From Myotis daubentonii (taxonomy: Eukaryota > Chordata > Mammalia > Chiroptera > Vespertilionidae): 64,000 bases of DNA. The notes beneath the pieces were generated by a model that did not search any database, had not been told where the DNA came from, and was given only the letters and a program-made list of their open reading frames with translations. The DNA lies in NCBI RefSeq assembly GCF_963259705.1, contig NC_081861.1:108840102-108904101 (forward strand), read 5' to 3'. A program made the position numbers and the translations under genes. This document shows positions 34,573-46,475 of the stretch, piece after piece. Within the stretch, counting starts at the first letter, position 1. Every line of letters begins with the position of its first letter.

Positions 34573-35109
34573 AGTAAAATATGTGTTAGAGAATATTTTG
34601 GAATTTATATAAACATAAATATTAACCCCCTATATTCCATCCATAGAGATGCACTGCATGATTTTTTTTCTATGCATATGTCTACATATTTATTTAAACA
34701 AAATTGAGATAAAAATATATACCACCCTTATTCTTTTATTTAGCTTTATATAATCAATTTTTGCAATGTTCTTTTAAATTATAAATAAAAGTAATTTTAT
34801 TTTTTGGTAAAATTACATTAAACCATTAAGCTGGAGGAAAAATAGAGGAAAGGAACAGGGGTAAGAGAAATACTTAAATGTTGACAGATCTAGAAGCATC
34901 CTTAAGAGTTTTTAAAACAATAAAATTTACATCAGTGGAATGTTGTTTTTAATTTTGAAAGAAAGTACCAACAATCTAAGGCCTAAGTGATATGTTCCAG
35001 TTCATATTCTTCAGAAACATGCTATTTAATGATTGTGTAATGATTCCTTATATTTAATTTTAAGCATTCTATTAAAGGGAATATAGATTATATTCTATTT
35101 TTAGGCAGT
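34573..35109. other. Unique AT-rich sequence, no feature recognised
   Basis: No recognisable feature. Confidence 0.5.
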
Positions 35110-35245
35110 TATTTGCATCTTAATCATCATCATCACTCTTGTCATTATATCTAACATTATTGGGTTCTATTTATGTTCTAGGCACTGTGCTAAACTCTTA
35201 GCATGCCTTAACACATTTAACCTACTTTTGGGGTATATAGCTATT
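35110..35245 (-). mobile_element. MIR SINE fragment
   Basis: ATCTAACATTATTGGGTTC, TTCTAGGCACTGTGCTAAAC and AACACATTTAACCTAC give the reverse-strand MIR 3' region. Confidence 0.7.
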
Positions 35246-35879
35246 TTCTCTGACATAGTCTTTTTCTTTCTTTCATCACTTTAATTCTTTCTATCATGGG
35301 ATTTAGTTGACAAGATCATAACCTAAAAGCAATAACATATATTGGACCATCACTTGTATTTAATATATAAAAACCAAAGGAAAACAGTGTCTAATTATTG
35401 CAATCTAATTTCTTCTAATGAACACTACATAAAAATATTGTGATTGTGGTTCTTTTTTTCTTCTGTTTGATGTGATTAGCTAAGATCTCTCTTATTTGTA
35501 TGTTCAAGATGCTTGGGGTGGGGGAATTTGCTCTAGTTATTTTGGATATAAATGCCACAGATATGGGTCCAGATCTGATATGGACTAGGTAGCTTTAAAC
35601 TCAGAGAAATTATACCTCACAGATATGCAGTGTACTCCATATTGCAGTGTAATTCCAGTTGACTATGTTATTAATGCTTGCTACTGGTTATGAGGACATC
35701 AGGCAGGAGAACTTGGATAAATATCCATCAGGATGGTAAAGTATTAATGATATTTCTTGCATATTAAACAAAAATATTTTCCAATATTAGATTCCCATGG
35801 AGGAATTATGAGTATTGTTTGCATCATTTTTGTATCGCTCCAATTAAATTATTTCATCAGAATGTTGCTTATATTTTTT
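35246..35879. other. Unique AT-rich sequence, no feature recognised
   Basis: No recognisable feature. Confidence 0.5.
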
Positions 35880-36080
35880 AAATGTTTTCTTTATTGATTA
35901 AGGTATTGCATATGTGTCCTTATCCCCCCATTGCTCCCCTCCACTCTTGCCCTCACCCCCCTGTTGTCTGTGTCCATTGGTTAGGCTTATATGCATGCAT
36001 ACAAGTCCTTTGGTTGATCTCGCCCCCTTACCCCCACCCTCCCCTACCTTCCCTCTGAGGTTTGACGGTCTGATTGATGT
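35880..36080 (-). mobile_element. L1 3'-end fragment
   Basis: A minus-strand 3'UTR only: CTTTATTGATTAAGGTATTGC through GGTTAGGCTTATATGCATGC to CCTTCCCTCTGAGG. ATATTTTTT occurs on both sides, a possible short target duplication. Same subfamily as 51078 and 61133. Confidence 0.85.
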
Positions 36081-36375
36081 ATATTTTTTTAAGTTTGGCT
36101 TTGTATATGAGATGTTTTGAAACTATTGAGGCACATTCTAAATGGTCTGGACACGAGGTAAATGAATGTATGTGCATATTGAAATGTAAAACTATGGGAA
36201 ATAGTTATCTTTAGCAGAATTTAAAATTTGTTCTATTCTGCCATTTGTAAATGTAACCAGTATGTCTGATTAATTAGATAAGAAAGTCAGGGTTTAAATC
36301 AGATTTTGCCTCTCATCTGCATGTGTAACACCAATTGAAATAAGTGATTATTTTTCATTACAAAAACATTATCTG

Positions 36376-36469
36376 TGCCCAACTGGAGGGATTCATTTGG
36401 TTGAGAATCGTCCTGTGCATCTAAACATTGCTGGTTCGATTCCAGGTCAGGGCATGTAGAAAAGGCCAC

Positions 36470-36524
<55 letters not shown>

Positions 36525-36540
36525 CCAAGCATATCTTTGG
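36376..36540 (+). mobile_element. tRNA-derived SINE, internally shortened, with (TC)n
   Basis: A B box near 36432 (TGGTTCGATTCC), GGTCAGGGCATGTAG, then 48 bp of (TC)n and CAAGCATATCTTTGG. Part of the body between the head and the TC tract is missing compared with the copy at 25233. Confidence 0.8.
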
Positions 36541-37869
36541 TAATTATTTAAAAAAAGATGATCTATTATAAAGAATTTAAATGCCATATCCTAAAGTTTA
36601 TGCATATATGCCTTTAAAATCTAGCCTTTTAATAGAAACTCAGGTTGTAAGTACAGCAACTAGCAGTGACAATATAAATAGAGGAAGAGACAAGAATACT
36701 TAGTCTAATACATTTTCCTGTGTACATATTTATGTGCCATATTTTATTTCAAAGTTACATTCTTCAAATAACTTGTTATTTAAAGAACAAAAGAATTTTT
36801 CAGAAGGCACCCATGTTGATTGTGACAAGACCCATTAAATATTTAAATAGTGTTATTCTGTAAATCATTAAAATACATGTAGAAATAATTTATTTTAGGT
36901 TGTTCATCTGTATATACATAAAATGTTATTAATGTGCTGAATTGAGGAGGTTTTTGCTAATCTTTGAATGAATTTATTGTCATCTCACCTTTGATAATTT
37001 TTTCTTTAAGGAGACATTAAAGGGAACTTTTATTTCTATGGATGATTGTGACATGCACATGCAAAAATGAAATGTTCAATGCAATTATGAATTAGTGGAA
37101 ACAGATTCATCTGTCAAAAATTAAATAGCAGTGTTCTTTGACTAGTATAAAAATCTAATCTAAAATAGGTTCGCCATTTCATATAGGTGACATCTGTGCT
37201 TAAATATAATTTTCTCTCCCTGTTCTGGCATGACTGTTAATTACTTACTCAATGTAGTCCAACATTTAGTTAATAAATATGTCAAGCTTTTACCATGGTG
37301 TTCTTTTTGCAGAGTTGTGAATTTGCAATTAGTTTTAGATTTACAACATGGTGACAGACAGTGCTGTATAAATAGAGGTTAAATACACAATTTACATATT
37401 AATTTCATGATTCATTTATTCAATGATTTATGTGGCTATAGATTGTATTTAATCTCTTTGCTGTAGTTGTTTCAGGCATGACGAACAGAATCACTATTCT
37501 AGCAGAGAACTAATGATGTCTGTATTGAACTCTACAGGAAGTTGAGAGGAAAATAAGAAACATTCTGGAACAATGATTCATTATCTTTAATACTCTCTCA
37601 GAGGCAAGTGCAGACAAATAATGGATTTTTAAAAGGACCACATCTGACAATACAAAGAGAGAGGGATGAGAGAATTTAACAGGCTAGCACAGTGCTTTGC
37701 ACATAGTTAGAACTGCAAGATTTGTTAAGTTCAAATGACTTAAAGTTGAACATCATAATATATTTTTAAGTTTGGATAAAACTTAAGTTAAACTTTGGGA
37801 AGTTTTAAGGAATTACTTTTAATCAACTTCTATTAATTAAACTTGTATTCTCATGACAATCATCACCGT
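36541..37869. other. Unique AT-rich sequence, no feature recognised
   Basis: No recognisable feature. Confidence 0.5.
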
Positions 37870-40800
37870 ATTTTAAAAAACATTTATTTATTTATCATTA
37901 TTTATTTCCAATTACAAATGACATACATTATTATATTAGTTTCAGGTGTACAACCCAGTGATTGGACATGGCATAATTCATTATATGATGATCCCAATAA
38001 ATCTTTTACCCACCTGACACCATACATAATTTTTAGAATATTATTAACTACTGGTATATTCCTTATGCTGTACTTTACATCCCCACAAGTATTCTGTAAA
38101 TATCAATTTGTACTTCTTAATCCCTTCACCTTTTTCACCCATTTCCCAAACACCTCTCCATCTGGAAACTGTAAAATGTTCTCTATATCTATGAGTTTGT
38201 TTCTGTTCTGCTTGTTCATTTATTGATTGATTTTTAGATTCAATTGTTCATAGATACATATTTATTGCCATTTTATTGTTCATATTTTTAATCTTTTTTT
38301 CTCTTCTTAAAGAAGACCCTTTAACATTTTATATAATAGTGGTTTGGAGGTGGTGAACTCCTTTACATTATGTTGTCTAGGAAGCTTTTTTTTTAAATTA
38401 AATTCTTTATTGTTTAATGTATTACATAAGTCTTCTTTTCCCCTCATTGACCTACCCATAGTTGCCCCCAACCCCCAGTACATGCCCCAAGCCCCCATCC
38501 CCAGTCTGTGTCAATTGGTTATGCTCATATACATGCATACAAGTCCTTTGGCTGATCTCTTACCCCCTCATCCCCCACCTACCCTCATAGGTTGGACATT
38601 CTGTTCAATGCTTCTATGACTCTGGTTCTATTTTTGTTCTTCAGTTTATGTTGTTCATTATATTCCACAAATGAGTAAGATCATATGATATTTATCTTTC
38701 ATTGACTGTCTTATTTCACTTAGCATAATTCTCTCCAGTTCCATCCATACTGTCACAAATGGTAAGAATCCCTTCTTTTTTACAGCAGAATAGTATTCCA
38801 TTGTGTAGATGTACCACAGTTTTTCAATCCATTCATCTTCTGATGGGCACTTAGGCTGTTTCCAAATCTTAGCTATTATAAATTGTGCTGCTATGAACAT
38901 AAGGGTGCATATATCCTTTCTTACTGGTGTTTTTAGTTTCCTGGGATATATTCCTGGAAGTGGGATCACTGGGTTAAATGGGAGTTCCATTTTTAGTTTT
39001 TTGAGGAAACTCCATACTGTTCTCCACAGTGGCTGCACCAGTCTGAATTCCCACCAGCAGTGAAAGAGGGTTCCTTTTTCTCCACATCCTCACAAGCACT
39101 GGTTGTTGGTTTGTTGATGATAGTCATTTTGACATGTGTGAGGTGGTACCTCATTGTTTTGATTTGCATCTCTCAGATGATTAGTCACTTTCAGCATGTT
39201 ATCATATGTCTCTTGGCTTTCTTTTTCAATTCAAAAAGTGCCTATTAAGTCCTTTGCCCATTTTTAAAATTAAATTGTTTATCTTCCTTTTGTTAAGTTG
39301 TATGAGTTCCCTGTAAATGTTGGAGATTAATCCTTATTGGAGATAACATTGTCAAATATGTTCTCCCACGCAGTGGGCTTTCTTGTTGTTTTGTTGATGT
39401 TTTCCTTTGCTGGGCAGAAGTTTTTATTTTGGTGTAATCCCATCTGCTTATTTTCTCCTTAGTTTCGATTGCCCTAGGCACTGTATCGGTGAAGATATTG
39501 CTACTACAAATGTCTGCTATTTTGCTGCCGATGGCTTCTTCTAAGATTGTTATGGTTTCCTGCCTTATGTTTAAGTCCTTTATCCATTTTGAGTTTATTT
39601 TTGTGTATGGTGGTCTACTTTCATTTTTTTTTTGTATGTATCTGTTCAATTTTCCCAACACCATTTATTGAAGAGACTGTCTTGATTCCATTGTATGCTC
39701 TTGCCTCCTTTGTCAAATATTAATTTAACATAGTGGTTTGGGTCAATTTCTGAGGTCTCTCTTCTGTTACATTGGTCTATATGTCTGTTCTTGTCCCAGT
39801 ACCAGGCAGTTTTGAGAACAGTGGCTTTGTAATATAGCTTGATACCTGGTATTGTGATCCCTCCAGCATTATTCTTCTTTCTCAAGATTGCTGCAGCTAT
39901 TCAGGATCTTTTTTTAAATTCCAGATGAATTTTTAGAGAGTTTGTTCTAGGTCTTTGAAGTATGCCATTGGTATTTTAATGGGGATTGCATTGAAGTTAT
40001 AGATTGCTTTGGGTAGCATGGACATTTTAATGATGTTGATTTTACCAATCCATGAACATGGTATATTCTTCCATTTGTTTATATCTTCCTCTATCTCTTT
40101 TTTCAGTGTCTTATAATTTTCTGAGTACAGGTCCTTTACCACCTCGGTTAAGTTTATTCCTAGGTATCTTAATTTTTTTGTTGTTGGAATGGTAAATGAG
40201 ATTGCTTCTTTAGTTTCTCTTTCTGTGAGTTCATTATTGGTGTATAAAAAAGCCACAGATTTTGGGGTGTTAATTTTGTATTCTGTTACATTGACAAATT
40301 CATTTATTTAGTCTAGTAGTTTTTGATGGACTGTAAACCCTAAAAGGGTTTTCTAAGTACAATATCATGCCATCTGCAAATAATGATAATTTTACTTCTT
40401 CTTTTCAAATTTGGATGCCTTTTATTTCTTCTTCTTGTCTGATTGCTATGGCTAGCACTTCCAGTACTATGTCAAACAAGAGTGGTGAAAGTGGGCATCC
40501 CTGTTTCATTCCTGTTCTTAGATGAAATGGTTTTTGTTTTTGCCTATTGAGTATCATGTTGGCTGTAGGTTTGTCCTATGAGGCTTTCATTATGTTGAGG
40601 TTTTCTCCCTCTAGTCCCACTTTGCTAAGCATTTTTATCAGGAAAGGGTGTTTGATTTTGTCAAATGCCTTTTCTGCATCAATTGCTATGATTATGTGAT
40701 TTTTTGCATTCAATTTGTTTAGGTAGTGTATCACGTTTATTATTTTGTGGATATTGTACCAGCCTTGCATCCCTGGAATAAATACCACTTGGTCATGGTG

Positions 40801-41535
40801 TATGATCTTTCTAATGTAATGCTGATATGATATGCTTGGATTTTAGCATCTATGTTCATCAGGGATATTGGCCTATAATTCTCTTTATTTGTAGTGTCTT
40901 TATATGGTTTTGGGATTAGGGTAATGCTGGCTTCATAGAAAGAGCTAGGAAGTGTGCCTGCCTCTTTAATTTTTTGGAATTGTCTGAGAATGATAGGTTT
41001 TAGTTCTTCTTTGAATGTTTGGTGAAACTCCTCTTTGAAGTCATCTGGCCTCGGGCTTTTCTTTGCTGGAAGTTTTTTGATGACTGCTTCAATTTCCTCC
41101 TTAGTTATCAGTCTGTTGAGATTTTTTTATTCTTCTTGGTTGAGTTTTGGAAGGTTGTATTTTCTCGGCATATGTCCATTTCCTCTAGGTTTTTAGAATA
41201 GAGTTGTTCATAGTATTTTTTCTTTACAATCCTTTGTATTTCTGCAGGGTCTGTTGTTATTTCACCTCTTTCCTTTCTGATTTTGTTTATTTGGGTCTTC
41301 TCTCTTTGCTTCTTGGTGAGCCTGGCTAGAGGTTCATCAATCTTGTTTATCCTTTCAAAGAACCAAGAACCAGGTCTTGGTTTCATTGATCTTTTGTATT
41401 TTTTTTTGTCTCTATGTAATTTATTTGTGCTCTGATCTTTATTATCTCCTTCTTTCTGCTCACTCTGGGATTTTCTTGTTGCTCTCTTAATAAATCTTTA
41501 AGTTGTAGAGTTAGATTATTCACTACCATTTTTTC

Positions 41536-41563
41536 TTGTGTGTGTGTGTGTGTTTGTGTGTGT

Positions 41564-41600
<37 letters not shown>
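41536..41600. repeat. (TG)n microsatellite inside L1-C ORF2
   Basis: An interrupted TG run replacing a T-rich stretch that is ordinary in L1-B (around 23925). Confidence 0.95.
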
Positions 41601-41602
<2 letters not shown>

Positions 41603-42118
41603 AGGTAGGATGATAATGCTATGAACTTCCCTCTCAGGACTGCTTTCACTGTGTCTCAAAGATTTTGGATTATAGTTTCCAGGATGTTTTTAATTTCTTC
41701 TTTGTTATCTTTGGTAACCCAATAATTATTTAGTAGCATGCCATTTAGCCTCCAAGTGTTTGAATTTTTTTTATTGTTTTTATTGTAGTTGATTTCTAAT
41801 ATTATGCCATTGTGGTCTGAGAACATGCTTGATATGATTTCAATCTTCTTGTATTTGGAGAGATTTTGCCTGTGATCCATTAGATGGTCTATCTTTGAAA
41901 ATTTCCCATGTGCACATGAGAAGGTTGTATATTCTGTAACTTTGGTGTAAAATGTTCTGAGATTTCAATTAAGTCCATGTGATCTAGTGAGTCTTTTAGG
42001 ATTGCTACTTCTTTGCTGATTTTTTGTCTAGAGGATTTATACAGTGATGTCAGTGGTGTATTAAAGTCCCAGACTATGATTGTATTGCTGTCTATCTCTC
42101 CCTTGATATCTTCCAGAA

Positions 42119-42120
<2 letters not shown>

Positions 42121-42168
<48 letters not shown>
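42121..42168. repeat. (TG)n/(TA)n microsatellite inside L1-C endonuclease
   Basis: TGTGTGTA then about 20 TA units, where L1-B has a T-rich TTTTTTTATGTATTTGG stretch near 24469. It seems to have grown from TATGTAT within the element. Confidence 0.95.
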
Positions 42169-42170
<2 letters not shown>

Positions 42171-42559
42171 GTCCTCCTGCATTGGGTGCATATATGTTTA
42201 CCAGAGTCATACCCTCTTGTATTGATCCCTTTAGTATTATGAAGTGGCCTTCCTTATCTCTTGCTCTGAGGTCTATTTTGTCAGATATAAGTATTGCTGC
42301 CTCAGCTTTTTTCCCCCCATTTCTATTTGCCTGAAAGATATTTTTCCATCCCTTCATTTTCAATCTGTGTGAGTCTCTTGTTCTGAGGTGGGTCTCTTGT
42401 AGACAGCATATATATGGCTCATTTTTTCTTATCCATTAAGCCGCTTGATGTCTTTTGATTGGACCATTTAGTCCATTTATGTTTAAAGTTATTATTGATA
42501 GGTACTTATTTGTAGCCATTTTTATTTTTTTTGTCCCTGTTCCTTCTTCCTCCCTTTCT

Positions 42560-43440
42560 TCTTCTTCTTTTTAGAACAGTCCCTTTAGCATTTCTTGCAT
42601 TGCTGGTTTGGTAGTGATAAAACCCCTTATCCTTTCTTTGTGAAGCTCTGATTACCCCTTAAATTTTCAATGTTAGCCTTGCTGGATAGAGTATCCTTGG
42701 ATTCAGTCTCTTGCTTTGTATCACTTTGTATACTTCCTTCCATTCCTTTGTGGCCTGATGTGTTTCTGTTGAGAAATCATTTAATAATCTAATGAAGGAT
42801 CCCTTGTAGGTAACTTTCTGTCTCTCTCTTGAAGGCTTTAAGATTCTCTCTTTGTCATTAATGCTTGCCATTGTAATTATGATGTGTCTTGGTGTGGGCC
42901 TTTTTTTATTTTGTTTGGCACTCCCTGTGCTTGTATGATATTTTCTTCCCCATATCAGGGAAGTTTTCTGGCATTATGTCTTCAAATAGGTTTTCTAACC
43001 CTTGTTCCTCTTCTTGTTGTTCTGGCATCCCTATTATGTGTATGTTGCTTCGTTTTATGTTGTCCTTAGGCTCCCTCAGGCTCTCCTCCTGTTTACTGAT
43101 TTTTTTCCCTCCAATTGCAGTTCAGATTGTGTGTGTTTTGCTTCCCTGTCTTCTAATTCACTAATTCGGTCCTCCGCTTCTCCTAGTCTACTGTTGAAAG
43201 CTTCCTTAGTGTTTTTGTTTTATTGTAGCTATATCAGTCTTTATTTCTTTTTGATTCTTACATAGATTGTTGATTTTCTCATCTATCCAGTTTATGAACT
43301 GTATGACCCTTATGCTGAATTCTTTTTTCTGACATATTGCATACCTCTGTTTCATTTAGTAACTTTTTTTGAGATTTCTCCTTTTCTTTCATTTGTGGGT
43401 TGTTCTTCTGTCTCCCCATATTTGCTCTCACTGAAGTATC
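42560..43440 (-). pseudogene. L1-C ORF1p remnant
   Basis: The C-terminal domain is readable at 42871-42659 (DKERILKPSRERQKVTYKGS, then ILYPARLTLKI). The coiled-coil half upstream is out of frame. Confidence 0.8.
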
Positions 43441-43931
43441 TAGGTGTCAAATCGTGAGGGACTGTGACTGCAGTGGAGGGCCTCGTGGCAGGTCACATGG
43501 TATGGTGTAGTGGCTGCATCTCTTGTGGTCACAGGGCTTAGGTTGCTCCTTGGGTCTTCACAAGCATTGGCTCCTTATTCCTCGCACAGTCCCGGTCAGT
43601 GGCTGCTTGCTTTTCACTTGGTTCTGGGTGGCGGCTGCTCATGTTGCTGCAGGCATGGTTATGGTGCCTGGGGCTAAAGTGTCTGGCTGGCAGGAGGGGA
43701 GCATGCTCTGGTACTCACAGTAGCCATCAGCCAGGGTGGCTAGAGTCTCGGTGTTTGTGTGCTCGCAGCCAAGGCAGCAGGTCCTTGGCTGGTGTGGCTG
43801 TAGTGTCCCAGGTGGTGTCTGAGGGTACCCTGGGTGCACGTGAAGATGGGCTCCTAATCACAGAAGCTCTCCCTTCAAGATGGAATAGCCTCTGTGGCAG
43901 AGCTGGTGTTCTGTGAGAGATTGCTGTGGTA

Positions 43932-43937
43932 GTAAAG
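43932..43937. repeat. 6-bp target duplication of the LTR element
   Basis: GTAAAG here recurs at 46364-46369, directly outside the two LTRs. A 6-bp duplication is typical of betaretrovirus-like (ERVK-type) integration. Confidence 0.9.
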
Positions 43938-44825
43938 TGCTGGGGTCCAACCCCAGCAGGTCCAGGGGTCCCCAAAGGTGTGGGCGGAGTTGGCGAAGAA
44001 GGAATGACACAGAGATAGCGTTCAGTTGATCAGCAGCCTAGCCAGGATCTCTAGCCAGGACCTCCAGCCAAGTTCTGGTCTGGATCTCCAGTGAAGTTCT
44101 GGTCTGGATCTCCAGCGAAGTTCTGGTTAGGATCTCCAGCCAGGTTCTGTGTCCATGTTCTCTTGCTAGGTTCTCCAGGTTCTCCAGCCAGGTTCTGTAG
44201 CCATGTTCCCTCGCTAGGTTCTCCAGCCAGGTTCTGTCCAGGTTCTCCAGCCAGGTTCAGTCACCAGGTTCTAGTCAGGTTCTCTTGCCAATTTCTGTAG
44301 TCAGGTTCAGTCCAGGATCTTTTGCCATGTTCTCTCGCTAGGTTCTGTCTCTAGGTTCTGAGGCCAGTTTCTGTCCAGGATCTTTTGCCATGTTCTCTCC
44401 AGCGAAGTTCTTCTGTCTCTAGAGAACGTTCTGTGTAGGTTCTGTGCCTAGGTTCTGTCTCTCTTTGTTCTGTCTTCTAAGTTCTGTCTTGTTACATCTG
44501 TATTTATACCAGTTGATTCCAATCCTATCAATCTCTATTCCAAAGGTTAGGGCGTTTCTTATCTCCATTCCAGGGAGTAAAGATTATGTAGCTTAAGCAT
44601 GATTGTTCGTAGTTAAAGTGATTAATTACCCGCCTGGCACTTAGTTAAGAGGTTTTATTCCCTCCCTAACTTCAGGGGAAAATCCCTACCTGGGGAAACA
44701 ACCTTTCTCAGAGAGGAGACCTTGGTTAAAACACATAGTGCCAAGAAGGTGAGCAAACATTTTAAGAACAGTATGCCATATATGCCAGGTCCTTTGAAAC
44801 AGCAAGGATGGACCGGCTCCCGGCA
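43938..44825 (-). repeat. 3' LTR (888 bp) of the LTR element
   Basis: Begins TGCTGGGGTCCAACCCC and ends CGGCTCCCGGCA on the plus strand. The half at 44040-44470 is a degenerate array of ~10-14-bp units built on AGGTTCTNNNGCC / ATGTTCTCTNGC. A TATA-like TATTTATA (TATAAATA on the element strand) lies at 44501-44508. It differs from the other LTR by substitutions and several indels. Confidence 0.9.
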
Positions 44826-44827
44826 AA

Positions 44828-44847
44828 TTCCCCCTTTTTTATTTTTT
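44828..44847 (-). promoter_or_regulatory. Polypurine tract of the LTR element
   Basis: On the element strand an A-rich run followed by GGGGG and AATT lies directly next to the 3' LTR, the place and composition expected for the plus-strand DNA primer. Confidence 0.8.
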
Positions 44848-45483
44848 AAAAGCAGGAATTAAAAAGAAAAAACCCAAATGCTCTCTTGTGTCCATTTTAA
44901 GAGTTGGATTGGCGCTTTCCGCTATTACCTGAGTCCTGATCTATCACCCTAGGGAGAGCTTGCCAATCCTGGACTTTCCTGGGGTGGAAAGGCTGCAGTG
45001 GGGTTAAGGATAAGGCTCCTTGGGCCTACCTCCTCGCATGCATTTACATTTACCTTTCCTTCCTCAGAAAAGCATGGACATACTTCTTGTATAAAACGTT
45101 CTGTCTGACTGGGAGTAACCTTAATTCCTCTGCTAGCAAGCATATGTGTTAAAAGATCAATACAGAGTCTTATTTCTTTTAGACTCAGTATGGCACATCT
45201 TCTTAATCTAAAGATCAATACAGAGTCTTCTTTCTTTGGACTCAGTATGGCACATCTTCTCAATCTAAGTTCTGTACTATCCACCTTCTTACCCTACTTA
45301 TCCTCTATAGGGGGGTCTGTAGCACCCTGGTGGAGTCCTACCCGTCCCGAGTGTGGGGTTCTCAATGGCGGGGGGCTTACCTAGGGGAATCCTGTTCCAG
45401 GGGTTCCCAAAGGTGTGGACGGAGTCGGCAAAGACTATCCACCCTATTCCTACGGTGGAGTCCTATCCATCCCGAGAGTGGGG

Positions 45484-45491
45484 CTTACCTA
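45484..45491 (-). promoter_or_regulatory. Splice-donor-like site downstream of the primer binding site
   Basis: The element strand reads TAG|GTAAGC a few bases after the primer binding site, like a retroviral leader donor. The same sequence recurs at 45376-45383 in the duplicated leader block. Confidence 0.5.
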
Positions 45492-45494
45492 GGG

Positions 45495-45512
45495 GTCCCT
45501 GTTCGGGCGCCA
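45495..45512 (-). promoter_or_regulatory. tRNA-Lys-type primer binding site
   Basis: The element strand starts TGGCGCC two bases after the 5' LTR and matches the 18-nt complement of the tRNA-Lys3 3' end as used by lysine-primed retroviruses. Element orientation and class follow from this site. Confidence 0.92.
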
Positions 45513-45514
45513 GA

Positions 45515-46363
45515 TGCTGGGGTCCAACCCCAGCAGGTCCAGGGGTCCCCAAAGGCGTAGATGGAATCAGTGAAGAAGGAAGGACACGGAGACAGTGTTC
45601 AGTTGATCAGCAGCCTAGCCAGGATCTCTAGCCAAGTTCTGGTCAGGATCTCCCGCGAAGTTCTGCTTAGGATCTCCAGCCAGGTTCTGTGTACATGTTC
45701 TCTTGCTAGGTTCTCCAGCCAGGTTCTCCAGGTTCTCCAGCCAGGTTCTGTAGCCATGTTCCCTCGCTAGGTTCTCCAGCCAGGTTCTGTCCAGGTTCTC
45801 CAGCCAGGTTCAGTCACCAGGTTCTAGTCAGGTTCTCTTGCCATGTTCTATAGTCAGGTTCAGTCCAGGATCTTTTGCCATGTTCTCTCGATAGGTTCTG
45901 TCTCTAGGTTCTGTTGCCAGTTTCTGTCCAGGATCTTTTGCCATGTTCTCTCCAGCGAAGTTCTTCTGTCTCTAGGTTCTGTGTAGGTTCTGTCTTCTAA
46001 GTTCTGTCTTCGAAGTTCTGACTCTTTCTGTCTTGTTACATCTGTATTTATACCAGTTGATTCAATCCTATCAATCTCTATTAAAAAGGTTAGGGTGTTT
46101 CTTATCTCCATTCCAGGGAGTAAAGATTATGTAGCTTAAGGATGATTGTTCATAGTTAAAGTGATTAATTACCCGCCTGGCACTTAGTTAAGAGGTTTTA
46201 TTCCCTCCCTAACTTCAGGGGAAAATCCCTACCTGGGGAAACAACCTTTCTCAGAGACCTTGGTTAAAACACATAGTGCCAAGAAGGTGAGCAAACATAT
46301 CAAGAACAGTATGCCATATATGCCAGGTCCCTTGAAACAGCAAGCATGGACTGGCTCCCGGCA
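45515..46363 (-). repeat. 5' LTR (849 bp) of the LTR element
   Basis: Partner of 43938-44825 with the same TG...CA ends, TATA-like site at 46045-46052 and short-unit array (45620-46030). Shorter by 39 bp through indels, some within the array. Confidence 0.9.
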
Positions 46364-46435
46364 GTAAAGCCTGGTAGTAGGCAAGCCTGGTCCTCTAGCC
46401 CCCAAAGATCCTGCAAGATCTAGCTTTTTCTCACT

Positions 46436-46438
46436 CAG

Positions 46439-46469
<31 letters not shown>

Positions 46470-46475
46470 CACACA
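46436..46475. repeat. (AC)n microsatellite in the L1-C 5'UTR
   Basis: CA units corresponding to the shorter (CA)n of L1-A at 4817-4834, so it expanded from a repeat already in the L1 5'UTR. Confidence 0.93.

Larger units (their letters stand above)
38670..42519 (-). pseudogene. L1-C ORF2p, frameshifted
   Basis: The minus-strand ATG at 42519-42517 opens ORF2. Endonuclease pieces lie at 42363-41889, interrupted by a TA microsatellite at 42129-42168, and at 41880-41656 with SDHNGIILEI. A (TG)n tract at 41536-41600 falls in the linker. Reverse transcriptase pieces at 40788-40576 ([16 protein letters not shown]) and 40256-39933 follow, then the C-terminal part at 39885-38658. The FADD region is out of frame. 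Two microsatellites inside one ORF2 are unusual. Confidence 0.9.
44826..45514 (-). other. Internal region of the LTR element, no coding
   Basis: 689 bp. Two internal duplications are visible. A ~56-bp unit (AGATCAATACAGAGTCTT...) occurs at about 45155 and 45211. A leader block (GTGGAGTCCTA...CTTACCTAGGGG) occurs at about 45331-45390 and 45462-45495. The first leader copy is followed by a stretch resembling the LTR edge (AGGGGTTCCCAAAGGTGTGG at about 45400). No protein is recognised. Confidence 0.8.
43938..46363 (-). mobile_element. Non-coding LTR retroelement, lysine-primed, ERVK/betaretrovirus-like
   Basis: Two LTRs (43938-44825 and 45515-46363) in the same orientation enclose only 689 bp. 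Read on the minus strand: 5' LTR, 2-bp spacer, an 18-nt primer binding site complementary to the 3' end of tRNA-Lys (45512-45495), a splice-donor-like site, a short non-coding body, a polypurine tract and the 3' LTR. The LTRs are bounded by TG...CA and flanked by 6-bp duplications. No gag, pol or env can be read. It inserted in the L1-C 5'UTR, and the L1 sequence resumes on the other side. Confidence 0.9.

Noticed and set aside
42061..42363. Frames with runs of YIYIYI
   Set aside because: Translation of a TA microsatellite inside L1 ORF2. The same applies at 18421, 34406, 52435 and 53623.
44949..45284. Minus-strand 111-codon frame inside the LTR element
   Set aside because: It contains a duplicated ~56-bp unit and has no retroviral protein motif; considered non-coding.
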